Source of the DNA: an uncultured Bacteroidota bacterium
GTDB lineage: Bacteria; Bacteroidota; Bacteroidia; Chitinophagales; Chitinophagaceae
Direction: 5' to 3'
DNA length: 35,452 bases
NCBI GenBank assembly: GCA_903887415.1
Contig: CAISPO010000050.1
Location: 1 to 35,452 of the forward strand
Below, piece after piece: positions 1-7,889 of this stretch; positions within the stretch are counted from its first letter, which is position 1; every line of letters starts with the position of its first letter. The position numbers and the translations under genes were made by a program. The notes below the pieces were generated by a model. It was not told where the DNA came from and did not search any database. It was given only the letters and a program-made list of their open reading frames with translations.

Positions 1-84
1 CAGCCAATTGTATTTAGGGTAAAGCCTAAACCGCCTGACCTGCAAAAAGATATTTTCTGGAAAAACTCAACCTTGTTCCAGTAA
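1..84 (+). CDS. Possible 3' end of an unidentified upstream gene
   Basis: The first frame stays open from the window edge to a TAA at 82-84 and would encode 27 residues, ending in KNSTLFQ. The other two forward frames hit stops within the first 21 bases. The residue mix (alternating hydrophobic and charged, two prolines) looks like a normal protein C-terminus, but the piece is too short to identify. It would be co-directional with the lipoprotein gene that follows. It could equally be chance open frame. Confidence 0.35.
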   Translation, partial: QPIVFRVKPKPPDLQKDIFWKNSTLFQ

Positions 85-172
85 AATCAGGCTTTCCCAA
101 AGATATTTTGCCCTTTTTGAAAAAGTTCCGTATGTTCATGTTGTTGTTCCATTATTTCCGGTGTAAATCGAA

Positions 173-180
173 TAATTTTG
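173..180 (+). promoter_or_regulatory. Bacteroidota -7 box TAATTTTG
   Basis: TAATTTTG matches the TAnnTTTG -7 consensus of the Bacteroidota primary sigma factor exactly. No good TTTG -33 element is visible at the usual distance. Transcription would start near 187, which rules out the in-frame starts at 108 and 132 for the next gene and favours the TTG at 228. Confidence 0.5.
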
Positions 181-227
181 TAAAAATAGCGTTAGAAAGG
201 GTAAGCATCAAATTCTCGGATACTCAA

Positions 228-803
228 TTGAAATACGTAGTAACTATATTGTTTTTATTACTTGTCGGCAGTGCGGTCTTTTTTTCCTGCGCCAAATGGC
301 ATGACCCTGCGCCAACAAATGACCCCAGGCTAACAAACCCATACTGTAATGACCCGGCGGCGGTGAATTATAACTGGGGTTTTCCCGGTAAGCCGGACAA
401 CTCTATTTGTTTTTACCCATCTAGCCTTTTCTTGGGGCAGTACATGTTATACGATTCGATGTATCGGGACACGCTTTTCCTGGGCGCTGATAGCTTTATG
501 ATAAATATTTCAGGAACAGACACATCGCATACCCGTATATTACTGAGTGGTTACTGTCCTGGGTATAACATATCGCTTACCGCACTCCCCGGCTACCAGG
601 CCACCGTGGATACGGTGGTTGGCGATACGGCTACCGCTACCTCTGGACAGATTTATCCCTGCGGGGGCGCGACAAGAGATACACTTAACGGTATTATCAG
701 CCGCGACCGGCTGGATTCTCCCACTGTATTGCATATCAGCTTTTCCGTAACCATGGATACCTCCGGCATTGTTACGCACAACGGCACAGCCAAAAAAATG
801 TAA
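228..803 (+). CDS. Lipoprotein with a cysteine-rich NYN-type N-terminal segment, unknown function
   Basis: A TTG start at 228 gives a 191-residue protein with a textbook lipoprotein signal: a basic start (MKY), a hydrophobic core and the lipobox FFSC with Cys21. The frame is open further upstream to 108, but those starts precede the TAATTTTG box at 173-180 and would bury the signal sequence. After the signal, residues around PYCNDPAAVNYN followed by SICFY resemble the CxDPxAxNYNxxA...SC motif seen in many secreted Bacteroidota proteins. The rest is Thr/Asp/Ser-rich and probably beta-stranded, with a C-terminal half resembling small periplasmic beta-sandwich lipoproteins. The stop lies 6 bp before ribE, so the two are probably co-transcribed, although a functional link with riboflavin synthesis is not evident. 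Function unknown. Confidence 0.7.
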   Translation: MKYVVTILFLLLVGSAVFFSCAKWHDPAPTNDPRLTNPYCNDPAAVNYNWGFPGKPDNSICFYPSSLFLGQYMLYDSMYRDTLFLGADSFMINISGTDTSHTRILLSGYCPGYNISLTALPGYQATVDTVVGDTATATSGQIYPCGGATRDTLNGIISRDRLDSPTVLHISFSVTMDTSGIVTHNGTAKKM

Positions 804-809
804 CAGCCC

Positions 810-1400
810 ATGTTCACAGGTATTATTGAAACCGTAGCTACTGTAAAAGAAGTAAAGCAGGACGGGTCAAATATTCATTTCACAATAGAAAGCAGCCTTG
901 CAGATCAGTTGAAAATAGACCAGAGCGTGGCGCACAATGGGGTATGTCTCACCGTTGTTTCCATTTCTGAGAACGCATATACGGTGACCGCTGTTGCAGA
1001 AACACTTGCCAAAACCAACCTGGGCACCTGGCACACTGGCGATAAAATAAACCTGGAGCGCGCCCTGAAACTCGGCGACAGGCTCGATGGGCACTTTGTG
1101 CAAGGGCATGTGGATGCTACCGGCACCTGCGTCGAAAAACAAACGTTGCAGGGCAGTTGGCTATACCGTTTCCGGTTTCCTGGAAAATATGCAGCACTGG
1201 TAATAGAAAAAGGCTCCATCTGCATAAACGGTGTTAGCCTCACGGCATTCAATGTAGGGCCCGATGAACTTACCGTTACAATCATTCCATATACGTACAC
1301 GCACACCAGCTTTAATGTCATAGAAAAAGATACGGTAGTAAACCTGGAGTTTGATGTGCTCGGGAAGTATTTATTGAGGAGCAGGGAATTGAATAGTTAA
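810..1400 (+). CDS. ribE: Riboflavin synthase, alpha subunit
   Basis: This 196-residue protein has the length and the duplicated lumazine-binding fold of riboflavin synthase, which dismutates two 6,7-dimethyl-8-ribityllumazine molecules to riboflavin plus a pyrimidinedione, the last step of riboflavin synthesis in the cytoplasm. It begins with the invariant MFTGIIE. The first barrel carries NGVCLTV at residues 43-49 and the linker GHFVQGHVD at 94-102. The second barrel carries INGVSLT at 139-145 and ends with LEFDVLGKY near 179-187. The ATG lies 6 bp after the lipoprotein stop, suggesting translational coupling. No FMN riboswitch was recognised upstream, and the other rib genes are not in the window. 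Bacteroidota genomes label this gene ribE or ribC. Confidence 0.96.
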   Translation: MFTGIIETVATVKEVKQDGSNIHFTIESSLADQLKIDQSVAHNGVCLTVVSISENAYTVTAVAETLAKTNLGTWHTGDKINLERALKLGDRLDGHFVQGHVDATGTCVEKQTLQGSWLYRFRFPGKYAALVIEKGSICINGVSLTAFNVGPDELTVTIIPYTYTHTSFNVIEKDTVVNLEFDVLGKYLLRSRELNS

Positions 1401-1433
1401 GCACATGGATTGCGGATAAAAGATGCTCGTGAA

Positions 1434-1515
1434 AAGCCCGGAGGGCTTAAATGTCAATACCCCCGGATGAAATCCGGTGGAAAAGAGCTGAAAATATGTA
1501 ACCACGATAGTGGTT
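1434..1515 (+). repeat. Three consecutive short hairpins, REP-like intergenic element
   Basis: Three perfect small stem-loops stand in a row: AAGCCC-GGA-GGGCTT at 1434-1448, CCGGAT-GAA-ATCCGG at 1463-1477, and AACCAC-GATA-GTGGTT at 1500-1515. They are separated by AT-rich linkers. The layout recalls repeated non-coding elements common in Bacteroidota intergenic DNA (from memory, not searched). None is followed by a T-tract, so this is not an ordinary terminator for ribE. Confidence 0.6.
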
Positions 1516-1643
1516 GAATGTAGATTTCATTGTGAAGATCAAAATACAACTAATACAGGCAATATTATTTTTTTATGATTGTTGGTGGCAATTTCATTAT
1601 TAATAGGAAATTATCAATAAGACAATATTAAATTTACAGGAGC

Positions 1644-1687
1644 GAAAATCAGGTAAATCCTAAAATCCTTTAATCACGGTTCAGACC
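1644..1687 (+). repeat. 44-bp interspersed element, copy 1
   Basis: This segment, with AATC-type words at 8-9 nt spacing, matches 21137-21180 at about 38 of 44 positions in the same orientation. It abuts the ATG of the DUF2252 gene directly, so it forms that gene's entire immediate 5' untranslated sequence. Confidence 0.7.
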
Positions 1688-2866
1688 ATGGCTTCTGTAA
1701 TAAAAAGAATAAATGAGTATAACGCCGGCATCCCACCGGCATTGCATGAGCTTAAATGGCGTGCGATGAAGGAAAGCCCTTTTAGTTTTTACAGGGGCAC
1801 CTGCCATTTGTTCGCAGAAGATTTTGTGAAGACGTATAAGTACCGGCCCAAAGTAAAGAGTTGGATCTGCGGCGACCTTCATTTTGAGAATTTCGGGTCT
1901 TATAAAGGAGAAAATGGCCTGGTGTACTTCGACCTTAATGATTTTGATGAATCTATACTTGCCGGCCCCGAGCCTGAGGTGTGCAGGTTTATTACCAGCA
2001 TCATCATCGCAGCAGGACAAATGAAAGTGGCGGGCATCGCCCTTCACAAAGCGCTGCACGATATTATGGCCACTTATGTAACAACGTTGCAGGCGGGTAA
2101 GGCGTTTATGCTTGAAGAGGAAGTTGCCCACGGAGAATTCAAGAAATATTTTCAGCAGGTAAGCTCATTCGACCGACAAACATTTATCGAAAAGAGAACC
2201 TATAAAGAGAAGGGTGCGCTATTGCTTAAAGCAGATGATGTGCATTTTATGGAACTTGATAGCGCCCGTAAGTCTGCTATATACAGGGGTGTTAAAAAAC
2301 TGCTGGACAGCAATGAACGATTCAAACACCTGGTTTTCCAGGATGCTGCGTTCCGAATTGCCGGTACCGGAAGCCTGGGGCTGGAGCGCTATTGTGTGCT
2401 GTGCTACAGTAAGAAAAAAGGTAAGCATTACCTTATTGACATAAAAGAAGCGAGGGAGTCGTGCTTTAGCCCGGTGATAAAAATGAAACAACCGCAATTT
2501 AAAAACGATGCAGACCGTGTGAACAGCGCAGCCTATATGATGCAGTTCAACTCGCCTGCTTTTATGGCTACAGTCAATATAGACAGTAAGTGGTTCATGG
2601 TGCGGGAGCTTCAGCGGGTATCCGACAAAATGACCCTTGCCGATTTCGGTACCGATTTTAGCTCATTTAATGCTGTAGCGAAAGAAATGGCCGTGCTGAT
2701 GGCTTATGCGCATATCCGCAGCAGCGGGCATATGGGGTCTTCCACTGCAGATGAGCTGAAACAATTTGCGAAGAAAAAACAATGGCAAAAGGACATAATG
2801 GAAGTAAGCGGAGAACTCGCAAAAAGGAATAATAAATACTACAAGGAATACGTGAAAGTGGAGTAG
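1688..2866 (+). CDS. DUF2252 family protein (kinase-like fold)
   Basis: The 392-residue product has the DUF2252 signature GDLHFENFG at residues 62-70 followed by FDLNDFDES at 81-89. This pair resembles the catalytic loop (HxDxxxxN-like) and metal-binding aspartate of the aminoglycoside phosphotransferase/protein kinase fold. The C-terminal part holds the family's MAYAHIRSSG segment. The length is typical. No signal peptide or membrane segment is visible, so it is probably cytoplasmic. The substrate of DUF2252 proteins is unknown and a phosphotransferase role is only inferred from the fold. The gene stands alone, behind an intergenic region with three hairpins and a 44-bp repeat that ends at its start codon. 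The esterase gene follows after 40 bp on the same strand. Confidence 0.88.
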   Translation: MASVIKRINEYNAGIPPALHELKWRAMKESPFSFYRGTCHLFAEDFVKTYKYRPKVKSWICGDLHFENFGSYKGENGLVYFDLNDFDESILAGPEPEVCRFITSIIIAAGQMKVAGIALHKALHDIMATYVTTLQAGKAFMLEEEVAHGEFKKYFQQVSSFDRQTFIEKRTYKEKGALLLKADDVHFMELDSARKSAIYRGVKKLLDSNERFKHLVFQDAAFRIAGTGSLGLERYCVLCYSKKKGKHYLIDIKEARESCFSPVIKMKQPQFKNDADRVNSAAYMMQFNSPAFMATVNIDSKWFMVRELQRVSDKMTLADFGTDFSSFNAVAKEMAVLMAYAHIRSSGHMGSSTADELKQFAKKKQWQKDIMEVSGELAKRNNKYYKEYVKVE

Positions 2867-2906
2867 TTTCAATCGTTTTTTGTAAATTCGGTAACAACCG
2901 CAACAG

Positions 2907-3740
2907 ATGAAATTTCGTGTCCTTGTTTCGTTTTTCATTTTTGCTTCAACATTAGTTGCTGCACAGTCGGAATTGAGCAGTTTATCGGGCGACCAGTGGC
3001 TGGCAACCATCAATGCAGGCAGTTTGAACACCCCGCATAGTTATCATAATTATAAAAGTGGCGGTCTTATTTCGCACGGGTTCGCTCTTTATTTTGCACG
3101 GGCTGGGAATATCGACGTTCCTTATCTTGTTTATGTTCCTGCTTCCTATAGACCCTCGAAGCCAACGCCGGTGGTAGTGTTTTTGCATGGTGCAATACTG
3201 GCGAAAGATAGCTTTCAATACAAAGACCCATCTATAGCCAAAGAGCCTGTTTTTTCAATTGCAGAATCTCTGAATACTATTGTCGTGTTCCCTTTTGCCC
3301 GCGCCGACTACAAATGGGCAGGCACCTCAGGCGCCTACCGTACTGTTCTGGACATTTTGAGCCGCGTAAAAGAAACCTACAATACAAGCAGTATATATAT
3401 CGGCGGCATCTCCATGGGGGGTATTGCCACTTTCTGGTTTATCAACAATAAGCCAGAAATATTTGCAGGTTTCTATACATTTTCCGCCGCGCCACACAGT
3501 CCGGAGGGTGCAATAAAATACAGCAACATTACAAACTCAAAGCCGCTCTTCTCTCTGAACGCAAAAGATGACCCGGTATTCCCCTATACCGACATGGAGG
3601 TGGCATTTAAGGACCATAAAGGCGAGGCGCCGGGCTGGCATTTCTCCACAGTTGAGGCTGGTGGACACCGGTTTATTTACGGCAACGGAGGCGATCAATA
3701 TGTGAAAAATGTGATTGGCAGTTTGCTGGGATCTCGTTAA
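2907..3740 (+). CDS. Exported alpha/beta-hydrolase (carboxylesterase/phospholipase-like)
   Basis: The 277-residue product starts with a cleavable signal peptide (MKFRVLVSFFIFASTLVAAQS, cleavage near Ala19/Gln20), so it acts in the periplasm or outside. The hydrolase fold shows VVVFLHGA as the oxyanion-side HG motif, the nucleophile elbow GGISMGG with Ser169, an acid in the segment AKDDPVF (Asp221 or Asp222), and the catalytic His254 in EAGGHRF. The arrangement fits esterase/phospholipase and poly(hydroxyalkanoate)-depolymerase-like families. The substrate cannot be told. No obvious promoter was found in the 40-bp gap after the DUF2252 gene, so it may be read through from there. Confidence 0.82.
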   Translation: MKFRVLVSFFIFASTLVAAQSELSSLSGDQWLATINAGSLNTPHSYHNYKSGGLISHGFALYFARAGNIDVPYLVYVPASYRPSKPTPVVVFLHGAILAKDSFQYKDPSIAKEPVFSIAESLNTIVVFPFARADYKWAGTSGAYRTVLDILSRVKETYNTSSIYIGGISMGGIATFWFINNKPEIFAGFYTFSAAPHSPEGAIKYSNITNSKPLFSLNAKDDPVFPYTDMEVAFKDHKGEAPGWHFSTVEAGGHRFIYGNGGDQYVKNVIGSLLGSR

Positions 3741-3861
3741 AGATTGCCCACCGGGAAAAGAAAATAATTGACGCTGGTATTCATACCGTTAGCACGGTTT
3801 TGTATGTCCCGGGCATTTTTAGGCACAGTTTTTTATATGGCTCTTACCAAAAACAAGCTAT

Positions 3862-4500
3862 ATGAAAAAGATCAACATCAAACCACACCACATTTTATTA
3901 GTCGCTGCATTATTAACAGCGGGTGCCTGCAACAATTCCGGCAGCAGCACAACCAGTACTACAGACAGTTCATCCACCGTGTCTGCCAGGATGGACACCG
4001 CTATGAAAGACGTAAAACAAGGCGCTGAAAATGCTGCCAACGATGTAAAAAATGCTATTGATGGCAATCCCGATTCCAACTTCGTAGTTAAGGCCACAGT
4101 TGCCAATATGGAAGAGCTCAAAGTGCTGCAGGCAGGATGGGACAATGGAACAGACAAGGAGCTTAAAGCACACGCTAAAATGATGATCGCCGACCATAAA
4201 AAGCTAGGCGCGAAAGTGAAGGACTACTCCGGAAAAAAGAGCTACACGCTGCCTGATAATGACGGCGGCAAAGGGGATGATGACCTGACAGCGCTGAACA
4301 AAAACACAAAAGGAAAGGATTGGGACAAGGCTTGGGTGGATAAAATGGTGGACGGGCACAATGACGCAATCAGCCTTTTTGAAAAATACCAGGATAAGGT
4401 GAAAGACCCCGATCTCAAGAGCATGATCACAGATGCCTTGCCCACACTGCATTCCCACCTGGATATGATGAAACAACTGCAGGACAAAATGGGGAAATAG
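3862..4500 (+). CDS. DUF4142 lipoprotein (ferritin-like helical)
   Basis: The 212-residue protein has an N-terminal lipoprotein-type signal ending at LTAGAC (Cys23), then a low-complexity Ser/Thr/Asp linker. A helical region from about residue 70 to the end matches DUF4142: DSNFVVKATVANMEELK near the start, HAKMMIADHKKLG in the middle and TLHSHLDMMKQLQDKM at the end. DUF4142 proteins are predicted four-helix ferritin-like bundles, often envelope-located and stress-linked, without a proven activity. The middle Asp/Gly/Lys-rich stretch (GGKGDDDL) is looser than usual. An excellent terminator follows at 4547-4580. Confidence 0.85.
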   Translation: MKKINIKPHHILLVAALLTAGACNNSGSSTTSTTDSSSTVSARMDTAMKDVKQGAENAANDVKNAIDGNPDSNFVVKATVANMEELKVLQAGWDNGTDKELKAHAKMMIADHKKLGAKVKDYSGKKSYTLPDNDGGKGDDDLTALNKNTKGKDWDKAWVDKMVDGHNDAISLFEKYQDKVKDPDLKSMITDALPTLHSHLDMMKQLQDKMGK

Positions 4501-4546
4501 TTGCCTGATAGCTCACGGGTAAAACTTTACTGAGCACGCACATTTT

Positions 4547-4590
4547 AATGGTAAGCAATCCCGGGGGATTGCTTACCATTTTTATTTTAA
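4547..4590 (+). terminator. Rho-independent terminator after the DUF4142 gene
   Basis: A 16-bp perfect stem (AATGGTAAGCAATCCC paired with its complement, 4547-4562 with 4565-4580, in practice with the innermost bases opened as a loop) is followed by TTTATTTT. It can also serve the convergent gene ending at 4675, because an AT-rich tract lies on the other side. Confidence 0.9.
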
Positions 4591-4604
4591 GGTTCAGGAA
4601 ATAA

Positions 4605-4660
4605 CCTCTGAAGGAGCGAATATATAAGCCCAGGGGGAAGCCCTGGGTTGAATTTGATTT
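4605..4660. repeat. REP-like hairpin element between convergent genes
   Basis: CCCAGGG (4629-4635) pairs with CCCTGGG (4641-4647) around GGAAG, with a weaker CTC/GAG hairpin just upstream (about 4612-4618). The tail TTGAAT after the stem is also found after the third hairpin of the element at 1434-1515. It lacks a T-tract and sits beside a separate, much stronger terminator. Confidence 0.5.
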
Positions 4661-4674
4661 TGTGGTCAGTGAAA

Positions 4675-5214
4675 TTAATATTTCAGCAATTTGAAATAAC
4701 CGTCAGTAACTGATACGATCTGCCCGGTAGGGGTTATCCCTTTAAAGTAGAACAGCCCTTGTATGTAGGCGCTGTCATTATGGGTGATATATACCTCGCC
4801 CGAATTACCAAGATAGCTGGAGTAACTGTAGTAGGCGCTGCCCACGCTGTCTGACCATGTGGCGGCAGTGCCGTAATCGTGATAGCTCATGCTATATACA
4901 TTGCCTGCATATACCTGGTTCAGGTACAGGTACATCATTTGGCCGCCTAAGTGCCCGATAATAACATTCCCGCCCGCGGTATCTAGTGCCCATGTGGCAT
5001 AGCCTGCTGTCCAGCCTGCGCCATTGATATTTGCGCTCATAGGGTCTTTGCCGCTGCCTATCCAGTCAAACTGGGCTGCGGTAAGCGGAGTTAAAGGGTT
5101 TACGCCGCCATTAGCAGCGCTGTCAGTGTTTGCACTGTAAGCGCCTTTATTGCATGAAGCAACTGCAAAGCCAACGGCTGCAAACAACAGGATAGAATAA
5201 AAAAGGTTTTTCAT
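4675..5214 (-). CDS. DUF6252-like lipoprotein
   Basis: The start chosen is the ATG at 5214, giving 179 residues with the signal MKNLFYSILL...VASC and lipidated Cys21. The open frame runs 11 codons further, but that would put charged residues before the signal. The mature part has the layout of the DUF6252 family: an early SANINGAGWTA (a small beta-hairpin after F/M-x-A), alternating strands, GEVYITHND, then a GLFYFKGI strand and a final VTDGYFKLLKY. These are small beta-sandwich lipoproteins of Bacteroidota, without known activity. It is convergent with the DUF4142 gene and divergent from the DUF5686 gene, with a 7/8 -7 box at 5232-5239. Confidence 0.7.
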   Translation of the reverse strand: MKNLFYSILLFAAVGFAVASCNKGAYSANTDSAANGGVNPLTPLTAAQFDWIGSGKDPMSANINGAGWTAGYATWALDTAGGNVIIGHLGGQMMYLYLNQVYAGNVYSMSYHDYGTAATWSDSVGSAYYSYSSYLGNSGEVYITHNDSAYIQGLFYFKGITPTGQIVSVTDGYFKLLKY

Positions 5215-5231
5215 AATATATTTTTGCCGCA

Positions 5232-5239
5232 TAAAGATA
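5232..5239 (-). promoter_or_regulatory. Candidate -7 box TATCTTTA for the DUF6252-like gene
   Basis: On the minus strand this reads TATCTTTA, one mismatch from TAnnTTTG, 17 bp before the chosen ATG. It sits in an 84-bp divergent intergenic region shared with the DUF5686 gene. Confidence 0.35.
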
Positions 5240-5274
5240 CTAAGCATTGTAAAACTACAAAATATTATTTTCGG

Positions 5275-5282
5275 TAATTTTA
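5275..5282 (+). promoter_or_regulatory. Candidate -7 box TAATTTTA for the DUF5686 gene
   Basis: TAATTTTA is one mismatch from TAnnTTTG and lies 16 bp before the ATG at 5299. The leader would be only about 10 nt. Confidence 0.3.
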
Positions 5283-5298
5283 TCGCCTTATCCCGGCT

Positions 5299-7782
5299 AT
5301 GCTCAAAAAGACTGGTTTACTGCTCCTGCTGTTTTTTTTACAAAACGTATTATATGCGCAGTCAGTGCATTCCGGCCGCATTTTTGACGCAAAGTCCGGG
5401 GAACCGATTCCATTTGCTACAGTTAAGTTTGCGGAGACAGGCAGGGGAGTGGTAGCTGGGCTCGACGGAAGATTTGATTTGCCGGAAAACGGCATCCCCT
5501 GGATCGAGGTATCCTGCCTGGGCTACCTGCCCCAAAAAATAACGCTGCCTGCACCGGATCTCAGCATAAGGATGCAGCCGGCAGAACATAAACTTACGGA
5601 TGTGGTAATAAAGCCCCCCTATGAAAAAATACGCCGCATCCTCAATAACGTTATTGCCAGTAAGAACGAGAATGATCCGGACAAATACGACTGGTATCGA
5701 TGCAATGTGTATTATAAAATGATAGCCGATGTAGAACCTGTAAAGCTCAAAAACAGCCATAGCAATAAAAAAGCGCAGGTTAAAGACAATAAAAAACAGG
5801 CAGCCTATACGGACAGCGTGAAGCGGAGCAAGGCAAGGGATTTTTTCGAAAACCAGCATCTGCTCATGTCCGAAACGTATAGCATACGCACATGGCGCAG
5901 GCCGCAACAGTTGCAGGAAGAGGTGCTGGCTTCCCGTTTCTCAGGGTTTAAGAAGTCTATGTTTACCGGGCTGGTAACAGATGTGCTCCCGTTTCATGCT
6001 TATGCCGACTATATAAGCCTTAATGGCAAAGATTATCACAATCCGGTGAGCCGGGGCTATGAGCAATACTACAAATTCAATATCGCAGATGAGATCGTGC
6101 AGGGAGCTGACACCATATGGATATTGAGTTTCATGCCTCGTGGTCACAAAGCCAATGGGCTCAAGGGGACAGTTTATATAAATTCAAGCGGGTATGCTAT
6201 ATCCCAAATCATCGCCATGGCGAAAGATACCATGCTGAATATGAATGTGCGCATTGAGCAGCAATATGAGCAGCTTCCGGCATCAGGCAATAAAAAACGT
6301 TGGTTCCCTAAGCACCTGAATTATATCATCGACTGGCAGCAAGGATCGGGGAGTTCTATTTCTGCTATCCACATGAAAGGTTATTCGCGCATAGATTCTG
6401 TATCATGGGATGAGGATCGGGATTTTCGTTTTGACAAAACACATACTGTAAAGCTACAGCCCAAAGCCGATGAACTGGGCGAGACTTCATGGCAAAGCAT
6501 TCGCCCGGAATCGCTTAATGCTAAAGAGGTTCGTACCTACCGGGTTATAGATAGCCTGGGTGAAGCAGTTCATCTTGATAAAACACTCGCCTATGCATCC
6601 AAACTGCCTTCCGGCAAAGTGCCCATTGGTTTCCTTGATCTCGATCTGAAACGATTATTTAACTGGAACGATTATGAAAATGTAAGGCTCGGCCTCGGCC
6701 TGCAAACGAATGAACGCGTTATAAAATGGCTGTCTGTTGGCGGATGGGGCGGCTTCGGCTTTGCGGATAAAAAATGGAAGTATGGTGCGTTTGCCGAGTT
6801 TTATGCCGACAGGTATAAGGAGTTCGTCTTCAAAGCAGATTATAGTGATGATATTAACGACCCGGGCCGTATCCGTATGAACAATGACCTGGACAAGAAT
6901 TACCTCAATGCTTACCTGCTGCAGCGTGTAGATGAGACCAGGACATTTACAGCATCAGTGAAAAAGAAATTCGGATACCTTGGCCTTGAGCTTGCCGGGC
7001 GCCAGCAGTCCATCCTTCCCCAATACAAGTATGGCTTCTTATACGATGGGATAAGCCACACCACATTTACCGCAACCGAGGCGTCGCTCTCGTTCAGGTA
7101 TGCCTATGCCGAACGCACAGCTCCGTTCTTCGGCTCTTATTATAGCCTGGGCAGTAAATATCCGATCTGGTACGGAAAGATCACATCAGGCGGCCTGGCC
7201 AGCGATGCGTTACTGATTCCATACACACAGGCGGTAACTGCTTTGGTATGGCATAAACACATAAACAGGATGGGGTTTGAGCATTTTCTTGTGGAGGGGG
7301 GCAAGTCGTGGAGCACTGGAGGTGTCGGACTGCCATTGAGCAAGCTGTTTGCTGGCAACGGCTACAATTACGATTCAAAGTCATTCCTGTCTTTTTACAC
7401 TTTTGGGGGGCTGATGACCATGTTGCCTTACGGTTATTATACAGACCAGTTCGTAAACGTCATTTACCGCCACGATTTCGATTGGAAATTATACAAAGTA
7501 GAAAATAAGGACACCAAACTTAGCTCTGCGCCAAACGTCTGCCTGCAATATAATATGCTCTATGGTACATTAGCCCACCCCGAGGCGCAGCAATATGTAA
7601 ATTTCTCTGTGCCATCAAACGGCTATCACGAAGCAGGGCTGCTGCTTAATAACCTGGTAAGGCTGGTTTATGCCAATTTGTATTACGTCACTATCAACGC
7701 CGGGTATTTTTACCACATCACGCAAGAGTTTGATGCAGATAAAAATGGCAGGCTAGTAGTGGGGTTGGGTGTAGAGTTATAG
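5299..7782 (+). CDS. DUF5686 and carboxypeptidase-regulatory-like outer-membrane protein
   Basis: The 827-residue product has a signal peptide (MLKKTGLLLLLFFLQNVLYAQ), then a CarboxypepD_reg-like beta-sandwich at about residues 22-100 (SGRIFDAKSGEPIPFATV, VAGLDGRFDLP, SCLGYLPQ). The junction KPPYEKIRRILNNVIASKNENDPDKYDWYRCNVYYK is the usual beginning of DUF5686. The C-terminal 350 residues alternate aromatic and polar residues like an outer-membrane beta-barrel and end in GLGVEL. These proteins resemble TonB-dependent receptors without a plug domain. Their cargo or function is unknown. It is longer than the lipoproteins around it and divergent from the DUF6252-like gene. Two hairpins follow the stop. 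Confidence 0.88.
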   Translation: MLKKTGLLLLLFFLQNVLYAQSVHSGRIFDAKSGEPIPFATVKFAETGRGVVAGLDGRFDLPENGIPWIEVSCLGYLPQKITLPAPDLSIRMQPAEHKLTDVVIKPPYEKIRRILNNVIASKNENDPDKYDWYRCNVYYKMIADVEPVKLKNSHSNKKAQVKDNKKQAAYTDSVKRSKARDFFENQHLLMSETYSIRTWRRPQQLQEEVLASRFSGFKKSMFTGLVTDVLPFHAYADYISLNGKDYHNPVSRGYEQYYKFNIADEIVQGADTIWILSFMPRGHKANGLKGTVYINSSGYAISQIIAMAKDTMLNMNVRIEQQYEQLPASGNKKRWFPKHLNYIIDWQQGSGSSISAIHMKGYSRIDSVSWDEDRDFRFDKTHTVKLQPKADELGETSWQSIRPESLNAKEVRTYRVIDSLGEAVHLDKTLAYASKLPSGKVPIGFLDLDLKRLFNWNDYENVRLGLGLQTNERVIKWLSVGGWGGFGFADKKWKYGAFAEFYADRYKEFVFKADYSDDINDPGRIRMNNDLDKNYLNAYLLQRVDETRTFTASVKKKFGYLGLELAGRQQSILPQYKYGFLYDGISHTTFTATEASLSFRYAYAERTAPFFGSYYSLGSKYPIWYGKITSGGLASDALLIPYTQAVTALVWHKHINRMGFEHFLVEGGKSWSTGGVGLPLSKLFAGNGYNYDSKSFLSFYTFGGLMTMLPYGYYTDQFVNVIYRHDFDWKLYKVENKDTKLSSAPNVCLQYNMLYGTLAHPEAQQYVNFSVPSNGYHEAGLLLNNLVRLVYANLYYVTINAGYFYHITQEFDADKNGRLVVGLGVEL

Positions 7783-7803
7783 CCTTAAATAGCCTGTACG
7801 GCC

Positions 7804-7830
7804 TATAGCCCCGACGCGTTAAGGGCTATA
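7804..7830. repeat. Hairpin TATAGCCC/GGGCTATA
   Basis: TATAGCCC at 7804-7811 pairs perfectly with GGGCTATA at 7823-7830 around an 11-nt loop, 21 bp after the DUF5686 stop and just before the terminator. It may assist termination or be an independent intergenic repeat. Confidence 0.5.
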
Positions 7831-7842
7831 AGCAACAAAATA

Positions 7843-7870
7843 AAAAATGCCCCGGATCCGGAGCATTTTT
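7843..7870. terminator. Bidirectional terminator between convergent genes
   Basis: AAAAATGC (7843-7850) pairs with GCATTTTT (7863-7870), and the CCGGATCCGG core continues the stem after one C/A mismatch. The T-run serves the plus-strand DUF5686 gene and the A-run serves the minus-strand DUF6600-like gene. Confidence 0.85.
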
Positions 7871-7889
7871 AGTAAAGTTCAATTAATAT

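Noticed and set aside
3768-4028. Plus-strand open frame overlapping the start of the DUF4142 gene
   Set aside because: It conflicts with the clear lipoprotein gene in another frame and shows no domain.
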